Positions 41,180 through 49,872 of a stretch of DNA of 64,000 nucleotides are shown here, piece after piece. The DNA lies in assembly GCA_003222395.1 (NCBI GenBank), contig QHWB01000059.1, positions 1-64,000 of the forward strand, given 5' to 3'. The stretch is from Acidobacteriota bacterium. GTDB taxonomy: Bacteria > Acidobacteriota > Vicinamibacteria > Vicinamibacterales > CAVVIG01. Both the position numbers and the translations under genes were made by a program. The first letter of the stretch is position 1. Each line of letters starts with the position of its first letter. The notes beneath the pieces are model-generated. The model was not told the origin of the DNA. It was given only the letters and a program-made list of their open reading frames with translations, and searched no databases.

Positions 41180-43371
41180 CGGAGCCGGCCACCTCGCCCG
41201 CCGCGGCAAGCCTGACCCTGCGCGTCGCCGAGGCGCGCGTCGAGGATGCGGGCTGCGCGATCGCGCGGATGGCGGCCTCCGACCTCGTACGGATCGGCGC
41301 GCACCCCGGCGACATCGTCAAGATCGCCGGCCGAACCGCTACGGTCGCGCGCGCCCAATTGTCGGCGCCGGACGCGCAAGCCGGCACCGTACAGATCGAT
41401 GGAACGCTGCGCAGCAACTGCGGCGCCGGCTTGCAGGAACAGGTCTCGGTGACGGCAACCGAGCACGCACCGGCAGTCGCCGTGCGGCTGTCGCCCCTGT
41501 GGAGCAGCGCGAGCGGCGCGGCGCCCGCGATCATCGCGCCTGAACGGATCCTCGAGGATCTCCTCGACGTGCCGGTGCTGACCGGCGGCGTCGTGCGCGT
41601 GCCCACGTTCGCCAAGGCGGTGAACTTCGAGGTCATCCGCACGATTCCGTCGGGACCTGTCGTCATCGGACCGCGCACCGATCTCCGCGTCGTCGAGGGC
41701 GAAGCGACGTCGGTCCGCGCGCCGGCGGTGTCGTACGAGGACATCGGCGGGCTCGAGCGCGAAGTGGCGCGCGTCCGCGAGATCGTCGAGCTGCCCCTCA
41801 AGCATCATCGCGTCTTCGAGCGGCTCGGTATTCTGCCGCCGAAAGGCGTGCTGCTGTACGGGCCGCCGGGGACGGGCAAGACGCTGCTCGCCCGCGCGGT
41901 CGCCGCCGAGAGCCGCGTCCATTTCATTCACCTCAACGGCCCCGAGATCATGCGGAAGTTCTACGGGGAGAGCGAGGCGAAGCTCCGCGAGGTGTTCGAG
42001 GAAGCGGCGCGCCGCGCGCCGGCCATTCTCTTCATCGACGAGATCGACGCCGTCGCGCCGAAGCGCGCCGAAGTCGTCGGCGAGGTCGAGAAGCGCGTCG
42101 TCGCGCAGCTCCTGAGCCTGATGGACGGCTTCGTCTCGCGCGGGCAGGTCATCGTCATCGGCGCGACGAACATTCCCGAGGTGCTCGATCCGGCGCTGCG
42201 CCGCCCGGGCCGGTTCGATCGCGAGATCGAGATCGGCGTGCCGAACACGCAGGCGCGGCTGCAGATCCTGAAGATTCACACGCGCGCCATGCCGATGGGG
42301 CCCGACGTCGATCTGCAGGAGATCGCGAACCACTCGCACGGCTTCGTCGGCGCGGACCTGGAAGCGCTCTGCCAGGAAGTCGGCATGATCGCGCTGCGGC
42401 GCTTCCTCGCGTCGGCTCCGGTCGACGCGGACGCTGACGTCCATTCGCTGATCGTCACGCGCGACGATTTTCTCGCGGGCCTGAAGGAAGTCGAGCCGAG
42501 CGCGACGCGCGAGTTCTTCATCGAGCGCAGCGCCACGACGTTCGCATCGATCGGCGGACTCCACGACGTGAAGCAGCTGCTCGAGGCGGTCATCGAGCAC
42601 TCGCACGTCGGCGACGATCTCGACGATCTCTACGGGTCGTTCGGCCTCTCGCCGCCGCACGGCATCCTGCTCGTCGGACCGTCGGGCACCGGGAAGACGG
42701 CGATCGCGCGCGCGCTGTCGGGCGAGAAGCAGCTGCCGCTCATCAGCATCGACGGCCCGCAGCTGTACTCGAAATGGCTCGGCGAGTCGGAGAAGGCGCT
42801 TCGCGAAGTCTTCAAGAAGGCGCGCCGGTCGGCGCCGTGCCTGCTGTTCTTCGACGCGATCGACGCGATCGCGCCAAAGGTCGGCGCCGATCAGCAGACC
42901 AGCTCGGGCTCGGATGTCTACCAGCGGATTCTGAGTCAGCTGTCGCGCGAGATCGACAGCCTGCGCGACGTCAAAGGCGTGATTCTTCTGGCCGCCACCA
43001 GCCGGCCCGAACGGATCGAGCCGGCGCTCTTGCGCAGCGGGCGGTTCGACTATATCGTGCGCTTCGCCAAACCCGGCGCAGCCGATCGCGCGACGATTCT
43101 GCGTTTGTGCTGCCGTCAGGTGCCGCTTGCAAAGGACGTCGACCTCGACGCGATCGCGGCGCGGACCGAGGGATTCACCGGCGCCGATCTCGAGAGCCTC
43201 TGCAAGAAAGCGACGCTGCTGGCGATTGCGGAGTATCGGCGAGGCACAAGCGGCGGCTCGTTCAACGTTCGCCGCGACGATTTCGAGGCGGTGATCGACG
43301 ACGGCGCAGGGCTGGAGCCAACTCCGCCCGCGGCGACCGAGTCGAGCCGCAGCGAGCGGGGGCAGCCTTGA
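41176..43371 (+). CDS. CDC48/VCP-like double AAA ATPase with altered D2 site
   Basis: A 731-aa unfoldase. The N-domain (about 1-180) is a double-psi barrel like that of CDC48. D1 has Walker A GPPGTGKT (K235), Walker B D288-E289 and sensor-1 N332. D2 has Walker A GPSGTGKT (K507), but Walker B reads FFDAID with A561 in place of the catalytic glutamate, and sensor 1 is S609 instead of Asn. D2 probably binds ATP but hydrolyses poorly, if at all. CDC48 proteins pull ubiquitin-like or other tagged substrates apart; the bacterial partner is unknown. Confidence 0.93.
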   Translation: MTEPATSPAAASLTLRVAEARVEDAGCAIARMAASDLVRIGAHPGDIVKIAGRTATVARAQLSAPDAQAGTVQIDGTLRSNCGAGLQEQVSVTATEHAPAVAVRLSPLWSSASGAAPAIIAPERILEDLLDVPVLTGGVVRVPTFAKAVNFEVIRTIPSGPVVIGPRTDLRVVEGEATSVRAPAVSYEDIGGLEREVARVREIVELPLKHHRVFERLGILPPKGVLLYGPPGTGKTLLARAVAAESRVHFIHLNGPEIMRKFYGESEAKLREVFEEAARRAPAILFIDEIDAVAPKRAEVVGEVEKRVVAQLLSLMDGFVSRGQVIVIGATNIPEVLDPALRRPGRFDREIEIGVPNTQARLQILKIHTRAMPMGPDVDLQEIANHSHGFVGADLEALCQEVGMIALRRFLASAPVDADADVHSLIVTRDDFLAGLKEVEPSATREFFIERSATTFASIGGLHDVKQLLEAVIEHSHVGDDLDDLYGSFGLSPPHGILLVGPSGTGKTAIARALSGEKQLPLISIDGPQLYSKWLGESEKALREVFKKARRSAPCLLFFDAIDAIAPKVGADQQTSSGSDVYQRILSQLSREIDSLRDVKGVILLAATSRPERIEPALLRSGRFDYIVRFAKPGAADRATILRLCCRQVPLAKDVDLDAIAARTEGFTGADLESLCKKATLLAIAEYRRGTSGGSFNVRRDDFEAVIDDGAGLEPTPPAATESSRSERGQP

Positions 43372-43376
43372 GCCAA

Positions 43377-43395
43377 GCGTGGGGGGGCCCCACGC
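43377..43395. terminator. 8-bp GC hairpin after the AAA gene
   Basis: GCGTGGGG (43377-43384) pairs with CCCCACGC (43388-43395) over a GGG loop, six nt past the stop. There is no T-run. It could end the ATPase transcript or attenuate read-through into the oxidoreductase operon. Confidence 0.45.
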
Positions 43396-43441
43396 GACTT
43401 AAGAGCGTTCCCCGCGAGCAGTAAAAAAGAGGATCGGCATC

Positions 43442-44089
43442 ATGGCGTACACCGAGCTCACGGTTTGGACCCGCGGCATCATCATGGACAAGGAAGGCCG
43501 CGACATCGTCGGGTCGATTGGCGCGGCCGCGCGGATGGAAGGCAAGTTCTCGCAGTCGATGGAGAATTACGTCGACAATCCCGATCGCACCAACGCGCCC
43601 ACGCGCAAGTACTGCCGCATCAGCGACAGCGAGATCGAGAACGCGCTCACGTACGAGAACGAACATCCCAACATCGTCGTGCTCGTCGAGGAGACGATGG
43701 TCAAGGGGTGGGATTACATGCGGGGCATGCCGCCGGGCGGCACGCTCGTCATCAACACGCACTACACGCCCGACTACATGATGCGGTTCGTGCCGGGGCC
43801 CGAACGGCTCTCCCAGCTCGTCTGCGTGGACGCCGCGAAGCTCGCCGATCACCAATGGCTCTACTACAGGCTCGGCGAGCTGGGACTCGATCGCCTGTCG
43901 ACGGAAGGCGCGGCCGAACGCAGCAAGGCCATTGCGCCCGACATCGCGGCGCCGCTCATCGCCGCGGTCGTGAAGACGACGGGCATCGTGAAGATCGAGA
44001 CGATCGAGCCGATGATCGCGAACAAGGCGGCGTTCCGCGCGGCGCTCGACAACCTGCACATTCTTCCCCTTGGACAGGCGGTGGCGTAA
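43442..44089 (+). CDS. 2-oxoacid oxidoreductase gamma subunit
   Basis: A 215-aa protein of the pyruvate:ferredoxin oxidoreductase gamma (domain III) family. It opens with VWTRGIIMD and has a PTRKYCRISDSEIEN segment and a central GGTLVIN strand. In multi-subunit enzymes this domain helps bind coenzyme A and position the alpha and beta subunits. It is the first gene of a four-subunit operon (gamma, flavoprotein, alpha, beta), separated from the next gene by 3 nt. Confidence 0.88.
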   Translation: MAYTELTVWTRGIIMDKEGRDIVGSIGAAARMEGKFSQSMENYVDNPDRTNAPTRKYCRISDSEIENALTYENEHPNIVVLVEETMVKGWDYMRGMPPGGTLVINTHYTPDYMMRFVPGPERLSQLVCVDAAKLADHQWLYYRLGELGLDRLSTEGAAERSKAIAPDIAAPLIAAVVKTTGIVKIETIEPMIANKAAFRAALDNLHILPLGQAVA

Positions 44090-44092
44090 TCC

Positions 44093-45937
44093 ATGTCGAC
44101 CAAAGGCACACACATTCCCGATTGGCTGCAGGTTCCGTTCGCGGGCATCACGCCCGCGCCGACGCAGGAGAAAGGTCAGGACCTCTTCCCGACCGGCAAC
44201 TGGCGCGCGATTCGGCCGGTGTATCGCGACAAGATGCCGCCGTGCAACAACGCGTGCGGCACGAACGAGAAGATTCAGGGGTACCTCGATCTGGTGAAGC
44301 GCGGGAAGTATCTCGACGCCTACGCGCTCATCAAGGAGGACATGCCGTTCCCCTCGATCACGGGACGCGTGTGCTATCACCCGTGCGAGCAGGCGTGCAA
44401 TCGCGGCCAGTACGACGAGGCGATCTCGATTCGCGCCGTCGAGCGGTTCCTCGGCGATCTCGGTCAGGCGCTGCCGCGCGACGTGGTGAAAGCCGGCGCA
44501 CCGAACGGAAAGAAGGTGGCGGTCGTCGGCTCGGGACCCGCGGGACACAGCGCCGCGTATCAACTCGCGCGTCTTGGCTACGGCGTGACGATTCTCGAGA
44601 AGTCGCCGAAGGCGGGCGGTCTGAATCGCGGCGGCATTCCAGATTGGGTGCTGCCGCAGGACGTGCTGGATCGAGAGATCGAGCGGCTCGTCGAGCTCGG
44701 CGTCACGATCAAGACGAACACCGAGGTCGGCAAAGACGTCAGCTGGGACGATCTGAAGAAGAACTACGACGCGGTGGTCCTGGCCGTTGGCCTCACCGAA
44801 CCGAACAGCGCACGCGCACAGGGCGAAGACAAGGACGGCGTCCTGTTCGGGCTGCCCTTCCTTCGCGACATCGGCATGGGCACGTCGAAGGTGACGCTCG
44901 GTCCGCGCGTCGCCGTCATCGGCGGCGGCAACACCGCCATCGACTGCGCGCGCGAGGCGTTCCGGCAGGGTGCGCAGGAAGTGACGATGATCACGGTCGA
45001 GGGCGGACAGAAAGAGATGCCGTGCGTGCCGGAAGATCTGCACGACATGCTCGAAGAAGGGGTCGATCTGATGCACGGCCTCGCGATGACGTCGGTGGTC
45101 GGCAACGGGAAGGTCGAAGCACTGCAGCTGCAGCCGGCGCGGTTCACCGGCGCCATCAACGCCTCGCCGATCGCGATCGATCGCGACTCGGCCGGAACGA
45201 AATTCCCGGTCGACAACGTCATCATCGCCGTCGGCCAGCACGCGTCTCTCGCGTGGCTGCCGGCGGAGTTCAGGAACGAGCGCGGAACGATCAAGATCGA
45301 CCAGTTCGGCCGCCTCGGCGACACGAACGTCTTCGCCGCCGGCGACATCGTGCAGATCGGCTCGGGTCAGCCGCTGATGGTGGTCAACGCCGTCGGCGAC
45401 GGCAAACGCGTCGCGTTCAACCTGCACAGGGTGCTGAGCGGCCAGGCGCTCGAGGCGCGGACCGTTCCGCTCGACGTGATCACCGATCTGAACCGGATGA
45501 ACATGACGTACTTCCCGCATTTCGCGCGCGTGCCGCAGGCGATGCTCCCTGCAGCCAGCCGCAAGCTGACGCAGGACGAAGTGATTCGATCGTTCTCCGA
45601 GGAGCAGGCGATTGAAGAATCGAACCGCTGCTTCAGCTGCGGCACGTGCAACGCGTGCGACAACTGTTATCTGGTCTGCCCGGAGCCGTGCATCGCGCGC
45701 TCGGTCCGCTCCAACGGTCTCTACAAGATTCTGATCGACTACTGCAAAGGCTGCCGAGTGTGCATCGAGGAATGTCCGACCGGCTGCCTCGAAGGCGTGC
45801 CGGAGCTCGATTTCGACACCGGCGTGGTTCGCATGGACACGGCGTTCGCGATCACGCAGGGGCTGCACGGACGCCAGGCCGAGCAGCTGCGGCAGGTACC
45901 GAACCTGCCGCCGAAGGATATAGAAAACTGGAGGTAG
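44093..45937 (+). CDS. GltD-like NAD(P)H:acceptor flavoprotein fused to a 2x[4Fe-4S] domain
   Basis: A 614-aa protein. The N-terminal cysteine block (CNNAC, later CYHPCEQAC) matches the Fe-S domain of glutamate synthase small subunit. GSGPAGHSAAYQLARLG binds FAD and VIGGGNTAIDCAREAFRQG binds NAD(P). A C-terminal ferredoxin-like part has CGTCNACDNCYLVCP and CKGCRVCIEECP motifs. In the phenylglyoxylate:NAD+ oxidoreductase of Azoarcus a similar subunit lets a 2-oxoacid oxidase reduce NAD+. The same is inferred here; the ferredoxin-like part replaces a separate delta subunit. Confidence 0.88.
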   Translation: MSTKGTHIPDWLQVPFAGITPAPTQEKGQDLFPTGNWRAIRPVYRDKMPPCNNACGTNEKIQGYLDLVKRGKYLDAYALIKEDMPFPSITGRVCYHPCEQACNRGQYDEAISIRAVERFLGDLGQALPRDVVKAGAPNGKKVAVVGSGPAGHSAAYQLARLGYGVTILEKSPKAGGLNRGGIPDWVLPQDVLDREIERLVELGVTIKTNTEVGKDVSWDDLKKNYDAVVLAVGLTEPNSARAQGEDKDGVLFGLPFLRDIGMGTSKVTLGPRVAVIGGGNTAIDCAREAFRQGAQEVTMITVEGGQKEMPCVPEDLHDMLEEGVDLMHGLAMTSVVGNGKVEALQLQPARFTGAINASPIAIDRDSAGTKFPVDNVIIAVGQHASLAWLPAEFRNERGTIKIDQFGRLGDTNVFAAGDIVQIGSGQPLMVVNAVGDGKRVAFNLHRVLSGQALEARTVPLDVITDLNRMNMTYFPHFARVPQAMLPAASRKLTQDEVIRSFSEEQAIEESNRCFSCGTCNACDNCYLVCPEPCIARSVRSNGLYKILIDYCKGCRVCIEECPTGCLEGVPELDFDTGVVRMDTAFAITQGLHGRQAEQLRQVPNLPPKDIENWR

Positions 45938-46000
45938 GGCAGAGGGCAAAGGGCAAAGGGCAAAAGGGCACCGTGCCCTTTGCCCTCTGCCCTCTGCCCT
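45936..46000 (+). repeat. AGGGCAA/AGGGCAG heptamer hairpin within the operon
   Basis: Arms 45936-45962 and 45974-46000 pair at 26 of 27 positions and are made of AGGGCAA or AGGGCAG heptamers. The left arm includes the flavoprotein stop codon, and the right arm ends a few nt before the AGGAG of the alpha gene. It may stop most transcripts or protect the upstream message, so alpha/beta expression could differ from gamma/flavoprotein. Confidence 0.75.
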
Positions 46001-46010
46001 GAGGAGACAC

Positions 46011-47216
46011 ATGTCAACAGTTCTCGACAAGAAGCGAACGGTTCGGATCAACGGATGCGTCGCCGCCGCGCAGGCGGCGAAGTACGCGGACGTCGACGTG
46101 ATCACCGCATATCCCATCCGGCCCTACACCGCGACGATGATGGCGCTGGCGCAGATGGTGGCCAACGGCGACCTCGACGCGGAGTACATCGTCGCCGACA
46201 GCGAGCACTCGCAGCTGTCGATCGCGCACGGCGCTTCGTCTTCGGGCGCGCGCGTGTTCACCGGCAGCTCCGGCGTCGGCGTGCAGTACGCGTACGAGCT
46301 CTACTCGCCGATTTCGGGCAGCCGCATGCCGGTCCAGATGATGATTGCGGATCGCGCGCTCGACCCGCCGGGCGACTTCGGCTCGGAACACACCGACGCG
46401 TTGTCGACGCGCGACATGGGTTGGCTCATGGGCTGGTCGTGCGACGCGCAGGAAGCGTTCGACAACCATCTGCTTGCGTACCGCATCGGCGAGGATCCAC
46501 GCGTGCTGCTGCCGCAGATGGTGTGCCAGGACGGATTCTTCGTCTCGCACATCACGTGCGACGTGCAGCTGCCCGATCCGGGGCAGGTGAAGGAATTCCT
46601 GCCGCCGTACAAACATCCGTATCCGCTCGATCCGCGCCATCCCGTGTCGCACGGACCGCAAATCATGCCGGAGCAGGGACCGCCGCTGCAGCTCGAGCGC
46701 GCGCGCGCGATGGAGGGCGCCGTGCCGATCATCGAACAGGCGCATCAGGAATTCGCCGCCATCTTCGGCCGCCGCTACGACCCGTGGCTCGAGGAATTCA
46801 TGACCGACGGCGCCGAGGTCGTCTTCTTCCTGCAGGGCGGCCATGGCGTCACGGCGCGGCATGCGATCCGGCACATGCGCGAGCGCGGCGCGAAGGTCGG
46901 GATGGTGCGCCTGAAGACCATCCGTCCGTATCCGACCGACCGCGTGATGGAGTCGCTGAGCAAGTTCAGGGTCGTCGGCGTCATCGAGACCAACATGGGG
47001 CTCGGCAGCGTGAGCAGCGGCGGATCGCTCTACGCCGAGGCGTGCGCCGCGCTCTACGAGAGCGCCCAGCGTCCGCTCGTGCTGTCGTTCATGGCCGGCA
47101 TGGGCGGCGAAGCGATCGTGCTGAAAGAGTTCTACTGGATGACACAGAAGATGCTCGAAGCGCAGAAGCGCGGCGGCATCGAGAAGCGTACGCACTGGGT
47201 GGGTTTCGAAGAATGA
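46011..47216 (+). CDS. 2-oxoacid oxidoreductase alpha subunit
   Basis: A 401-aa subunit combining the pyruvate:ferredoxin oxidoreductase domains I and II. It begins VRINGCVAAAQAAKYADVDVITAYPIRPY, the thiamine-pyrimidine-binding domain, and carries SEHSQLSIAHGASSSGARV further in. It works with the beta subunit to decarboxylate a 2-oxoacid with CoA. AGGAG lies 9 nt upstream of the ATG, just past a large hairpin. Substrate (pyruvate or another 2-oxoacid) is not resolved. Confidence 0.9.
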   Translation: MSTVLDKKRTVRINGCVAAAQAAKYADVDVITAYPIRPYTATMMALAQMVANGDLDAEYIVADSEHSQLSIAHGASSSGARVFTGSSGVGVQYAYELYSPISGSRMPVQMMIADRALDPPGDFGSEHTDALSTRDMGWLMGWSCDAQEAFDNHLLAYRIGEDPRVLLPQMVCQDGFFVSHITCDVQLPDPGQVKEFLPPYKHPYPLDPRHPVSHGPQIMPEQGPPLQLERARAMEGAVPIIEQAHQEFAAIFGRRYDPWLEEFMTDGAEVVFFLQGGHGVTARHAIRHMRERGAKVGMVRLKTIRPYPTDRVMESLSKFRVVGVIETNMGLGSVSSGGSLYAEACAALYESAQRPLVLSFMAGMGGEAIVLKEFYWMTQKMLEAQKRGGIEKRTHWVGFEE

Positions 47217-47240
47217 GGTTGCTGGTTTCTGGAGGCACTG

Positions 47241-48305
47241 ATGGCCGTCATTGAAGTTCAACGTCAGATGCTGCCGATGCTCGGCAGCCCGAATCAGGGC
47301 GCGCGATTCTACAACCCCGACCTGCCGCAGACCGAGCCGTTCGTGCCGGGTCATCGCACGTGCGCCGGCTGCGGACCGTCGATCCAGTACCGGATGACGA
47401 GCAAGGCGTCGGGCGACAACACGATTCTCGTCGGACCGACCGGGTGCATGTACGTCGCGAACAGCTCGTACCTCTGCACGCCGTACAACGTGCCGTGGGC
47501 GCACACGCAGATCGGCAGCGCGGGCAGCTTCACCGCGGGCGTCGCGGCCGCGTACGAAGCGATGATCCGCAAGGGCAAGTGGAGGGGACAGTTCCCGAAC
47601 ATCATCTGCGAAGCCGGCGACGGCAGCGCGTCGGACATCGGCATCGGATCGGTGTCGGGCGCGCTCTACCGGAACCACGACTGCCTCATCATCTGCTACG
47701 ACAACGAGCAGTACGCGAACACCGGCATCCAGGCCTCGTCGCGCACGCCGTACGGCGGCATGACGACGTTCTCGCCGCCGGGACCGAAAGTGCCGGAGGC
47801 CAAGACGCTGTTCCCGAAAGATCTCGCGCGCATGATGGCGGCCGGCCATCCGCACTGCTACGTCGCGACGGCGAGCGTCGGCTATCCGATCGATCTCATG
47901 AACAAGGTCCGCAAGGGGCTGAACCACCGGGGCGCGGCGTTCATGATGATCTACACGCCGTGCCAGAAAGGATTCGTCTACGAGACGCCGCGATCGATCG
48001 ATCTGGGCCGGCTCGTCGTCGAATGCGGCCTCTATCCGATCTGGGAATGGAATCCGGAGAAGCGCGAGTACGACTGCAGCTTCCGCCCGCAGAGCATGCG
48101 GCCGGTCGCGGAGTACCTGAAGCTGCAGGGACGATTCGGGCATCTGCACGCGGAGCACATCGCGACGCTGCAGCAGTTCGCGAACCAGCAGTGGGCGATG
48201 ATGGGCATCCAGGTCCCGGAGGCGCTGATCAAAGCCGCCGATCCGAAGACGCAACAGAACATGGCGGCGGCGGAGGCTGCAGCCGCCATCGCCGACACCG
48301 TTTGA
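47241..48305 (+). CDS. 2-oxoacid oxidoreductase beta subunit (TPP-binding)
   Basis: A 354-aa thiamine-diphosphate subunit. TCAGCG and PTGCMY carry three conserved cysteines that can hold a [4Fe-4S] cluster. The TPP/Mg motif is AGDGSASDIGIG followed by YDNEQYANTG, and TPYGG follows. It completes the catalytic core with the alpha subunit. GGAGG precedes the ATG. The reversible family enzymes make acetyl-CoA from pyruvate or work on aromatic and branched oxoacids. Confidence 0.91.
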   Translation: MAVIEVQRQMLPMLGSPNQGARFYNPDLPQTEPFVPGHRTCAGCGPSIQYRMTSKASGDNTILVGPTGCMYVANSSYLCTPYNVPWAHTQIGSAGSFTAGVAAAYEAMIRKGKWRGQFPNIICEAGDGSASDIGIGSVSGALYRNHDCLIICYDNEQYANTGIQASSRTPYGGMTTFSPPGPKVPEAKTLFPKDLARMMAAGHPHCYVATASVGYPIDLMNKVRKGLNHRGAAFMMIYTPCQKGFVYETPRSIDLGRLVVECGLYPIWEWNPEKREYDCSFRPQSMRPVAEYLKLQGRFGHLHAEHIATLQQFANQQWAMMGIQVPEALIKAADPKTQQNMAAAEAAAAIADTV

Positions 48306-48334
48306 CAAAAGGCGGTTGCATTTGAAGGCTGCTC

Positions 48335-48676
48335 ATGGCTGATACGAACTCACAGGAAAGCTACATCGTCGCCGAAGGCAAGAAGCGCGGCGCGACGCGC
48401 GACGTGCGGCCGGAGGCGGCGCACGACAAGTTCTACACCGTGCTCCGCGTGCATCCGGGCGACGCCATCCTCAACGACAACTGGCACACGAACGAGGTCT
48501 TCGCGCACGCGAAGGACAACTTCGAGGGCTACACCTTCGCGATGCGCACGCTCGAAGCGTGGGGCGCAGCAGTCGAAAACGATCACCGCGGGTACTACAC
48601 GGCGGGTGGGCGTGTGTGGGTACTCGACCTCGAACCGTCGGCGACAAAGAAGAAGCGGCTGCCGCCAAACACGTGA
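48335..48676 (+). CDS. Small hypothetical protein of the oxidoreductase operon
   Basis: A 113-aa soluble protein of unknown function, 29 nt after the beta subunit. It has a central strand-rich part (DKFYTVLRVHPGDAILNDNWHTNEVFAHAKDNFEGYTFAMRTLEAWG) with conserved-looking aromatic residues and no cysteine. The C-terminal codons overlap the response-regulator start (GTGA). Position suggests a regulatory or assembly role for the oxidoreductase. Confidence 0.7.
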   Translation: MADTNSQESYIVAEGKKRGATRDVRPEAAHDKFYTVLRVHPGDAILNDNWHTNEVFAHAKDNFEGYTFAMRTLEAWGAAVENDHRGYYTAGGRVWVLDLEPSATKKKRLPPNT

Positions 48677-49041
48677 AAGTCCTCCTGATCGACGACACGC
48701 CAGAGATCGCGGAGCTGCTCTCCTTCGCGCTCCGCGATCGCGGCTACGACGTCGCGTCGAGCGGGTTCACGACCGACATCAACGAGATGATCGACGGCGA
48801 GCGCGCCGACGCGCTCGTCCTCGACTGCTCGGTCTTCGACATGAACGAGTCGCTGTTCGACGCCGTGCGCGACGATCCGGCGCACGCCTCCCTCCCCGTT
48901 GTCATCGTGAGCGACACGCCGGAGAAGGCGGACGCGAGCCTCCGCGCGCGCGACGCCGCGAACGTGCTGCTGATTCCGAAGCCGTTCACGGGGTCGCAGA
49001 TCGCGCGCGCGCTCGACGAGCTGCTGAAGAAACCCGCCTGA
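48673..49041 (+). CDS. Stand-alone response-regulator receiver domain
   Basis: A 122-aa CheY-like protein. The acidic pocket is D7-D8, the phosphoacceptor is D51 in LVLDCSVFD, S80 is the switch Ser/Thr and K103 the conserved lysine in IPKPF. No output domain is attached. GTG 48673 overlaps the 113-aa gene by 4 nt, and the next small gene overlaps by 1 nt (TGATG). It may relay a redox signal, but no kinase is nearby. Confidence 0.86.
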   Translation: MKVLLIDDTPEIAELLSFALRDRGYDVASSGFTTDINEMIDGERADALVLDCSVFDMNESLFDAVRDDPAHASLPVVIVSDTPEKADASLRARDAANVLLIPKPFTGSQIARALDELLKKPA

Positions 49042-49184
49042 TGACTGCGTTCACTCCAGCTCCCGTGAAGCCGGTCGTCTCCTTGTCCGTCGTCGAATCG
49101 CTCGACATCGGCTACGCCGACGGATTGCTTCCCGTGCTGTCGACACCCGAGCGCCCCGTGCCCGACGGCGCGCGGGCGGGTTGA
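49041..49184 (+). CDS. Putative 47-aa peptide
   Basis: The ATG overlaps the receiver-gene stop as TGATG, a classic coupled junction. The peptide is Pro/Val-rich (FTPAPVKPVVSLSVVESLDIG) without a signal or cysteine. It is too short to assign. Support comes from the junction and from the next gene starting 12 nt later. Confidence 0.35.
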   Translation: MTAFTPAPVKPVVSLSVVESLDIGYADGLLPVLSTPERPVPDGARAG

Positions 49185-49196
49185 GGGTCATCCGCG

Positions 49197-49520
49197 ATGC
49201 CGCTCTGGTCCCTCGACGACTGGAAATACATCGAACGCCGAATCGTGACCGGCGCGAACGGACGCCAGTGGTGCGTCGCGCTGATGGACGTCCTCGGACA
49301 GGAAGGCGATCCCGACATGCCGAGCCTGACGATGGAGCTGCAGTACGCGTCGGGACGGTACTTCACGCTGGTGTATCCGCCAGGCGGATCGCTGCAGTGG
49401 GAGCGCGGCTACGCGTCGCTGCACGACGCACAGGTCGCCTACGAGCGGCTCGTCGCGGCGGTCGCGGATGGACGCCTCGATCCCTCTCAGCCGGTGTTCA
49501 GAGAAGATCTTGAAGATTGA
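49197..49520 (+). CDS. Hypothetical 107-aa protein
   Basis: A soluble protein with strands and one helix. WSLDDWKYIERRIVTGANGRQWCVALMDVLG opens it, and YFTLVYPPGGSLQWERGYASLHDAQVAYERLVA follows. It resembles small unnamed acidobacterial proteins, but I recognise no domain. It is the last gene before a 571-nt non-coding region. Confidence 0.6.
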   Translation: MPLWSLDDWKYIERRIVTGANGRQWCVALMDVLGQEGDPDMPSLTMELQYASGRYFTLVYPPGGSLQWERGYASLHDAQVAYERLVAAVADGRLDPSQPVFREDLED

Positions 49521-49633
49521 CGGCAGCCTAATCCCGCAAGGCGCCGCAAGGCGCTTGCGTTGACGCCCAAGGGGCTGCGCCAATCGGTAGCGCCCTCACG
49601 GCGGCGAGACCGCGTGCAGGCCCCCCTCGCTCA

Positions 49634-49787
49634 GGCGCACCGTTCGACCGTCCGAACAACACACGACGCCAGCAGCTTTATTTCAATCGCTTGTCCACGT
49701 ACGCGGCCGCAGGCTTGCGGCCGCGTCTGGAGGCTGGCGTCGTGTGTTGTAGACGATCGCGGGTTGACGGACGGCTCAAGGTGCGCC
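49634..49787 (+). repeat. Structured element A (154 nt)
   Basis: Nested complementary arms are GGCGCACC (49634-49641) with GGTGCGCC (49780-49787), CCGTCCG (49648-49654) with CGGACGG (49768-49774), a perfect 18-bp stem (49656-49673 with 49733-49750) and an 11-bp inner stem (49701-49711 with 49716-49726). The 18-bp and inner stems are joined by a 27-nt strand on one side and a 6-nt strand on the other. It is matched by element B in inverted orientation. Confidence 0.8.
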
Positions 49788-49872
49788 AGATCGAGGGCGG
49801 CCCGCACGCTCGGACAACGCCTCCGAGGACAGTCACCTCGGCGACGACGAGCGTCGTGGAGCGGCGGCGCGT

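Noticed and set aside
43262-46117. Very long open frame antisense to the oxidoreductase operon
   Set aside because: It mirrors high-GC codon bias of the real genes and encodes an Arg/His-rich sequence without motifs.
49575-49655. tRNA-like stretch with a D-arm-like GCGC-CAATCGGTA-GCGC and a CGTTCGACC T-loop-like string
   Set aside because: The presumed T-stem does not pair, no anticodon arm of correct geometry is found, and the T-loop-like string is the terminal arm of element A.
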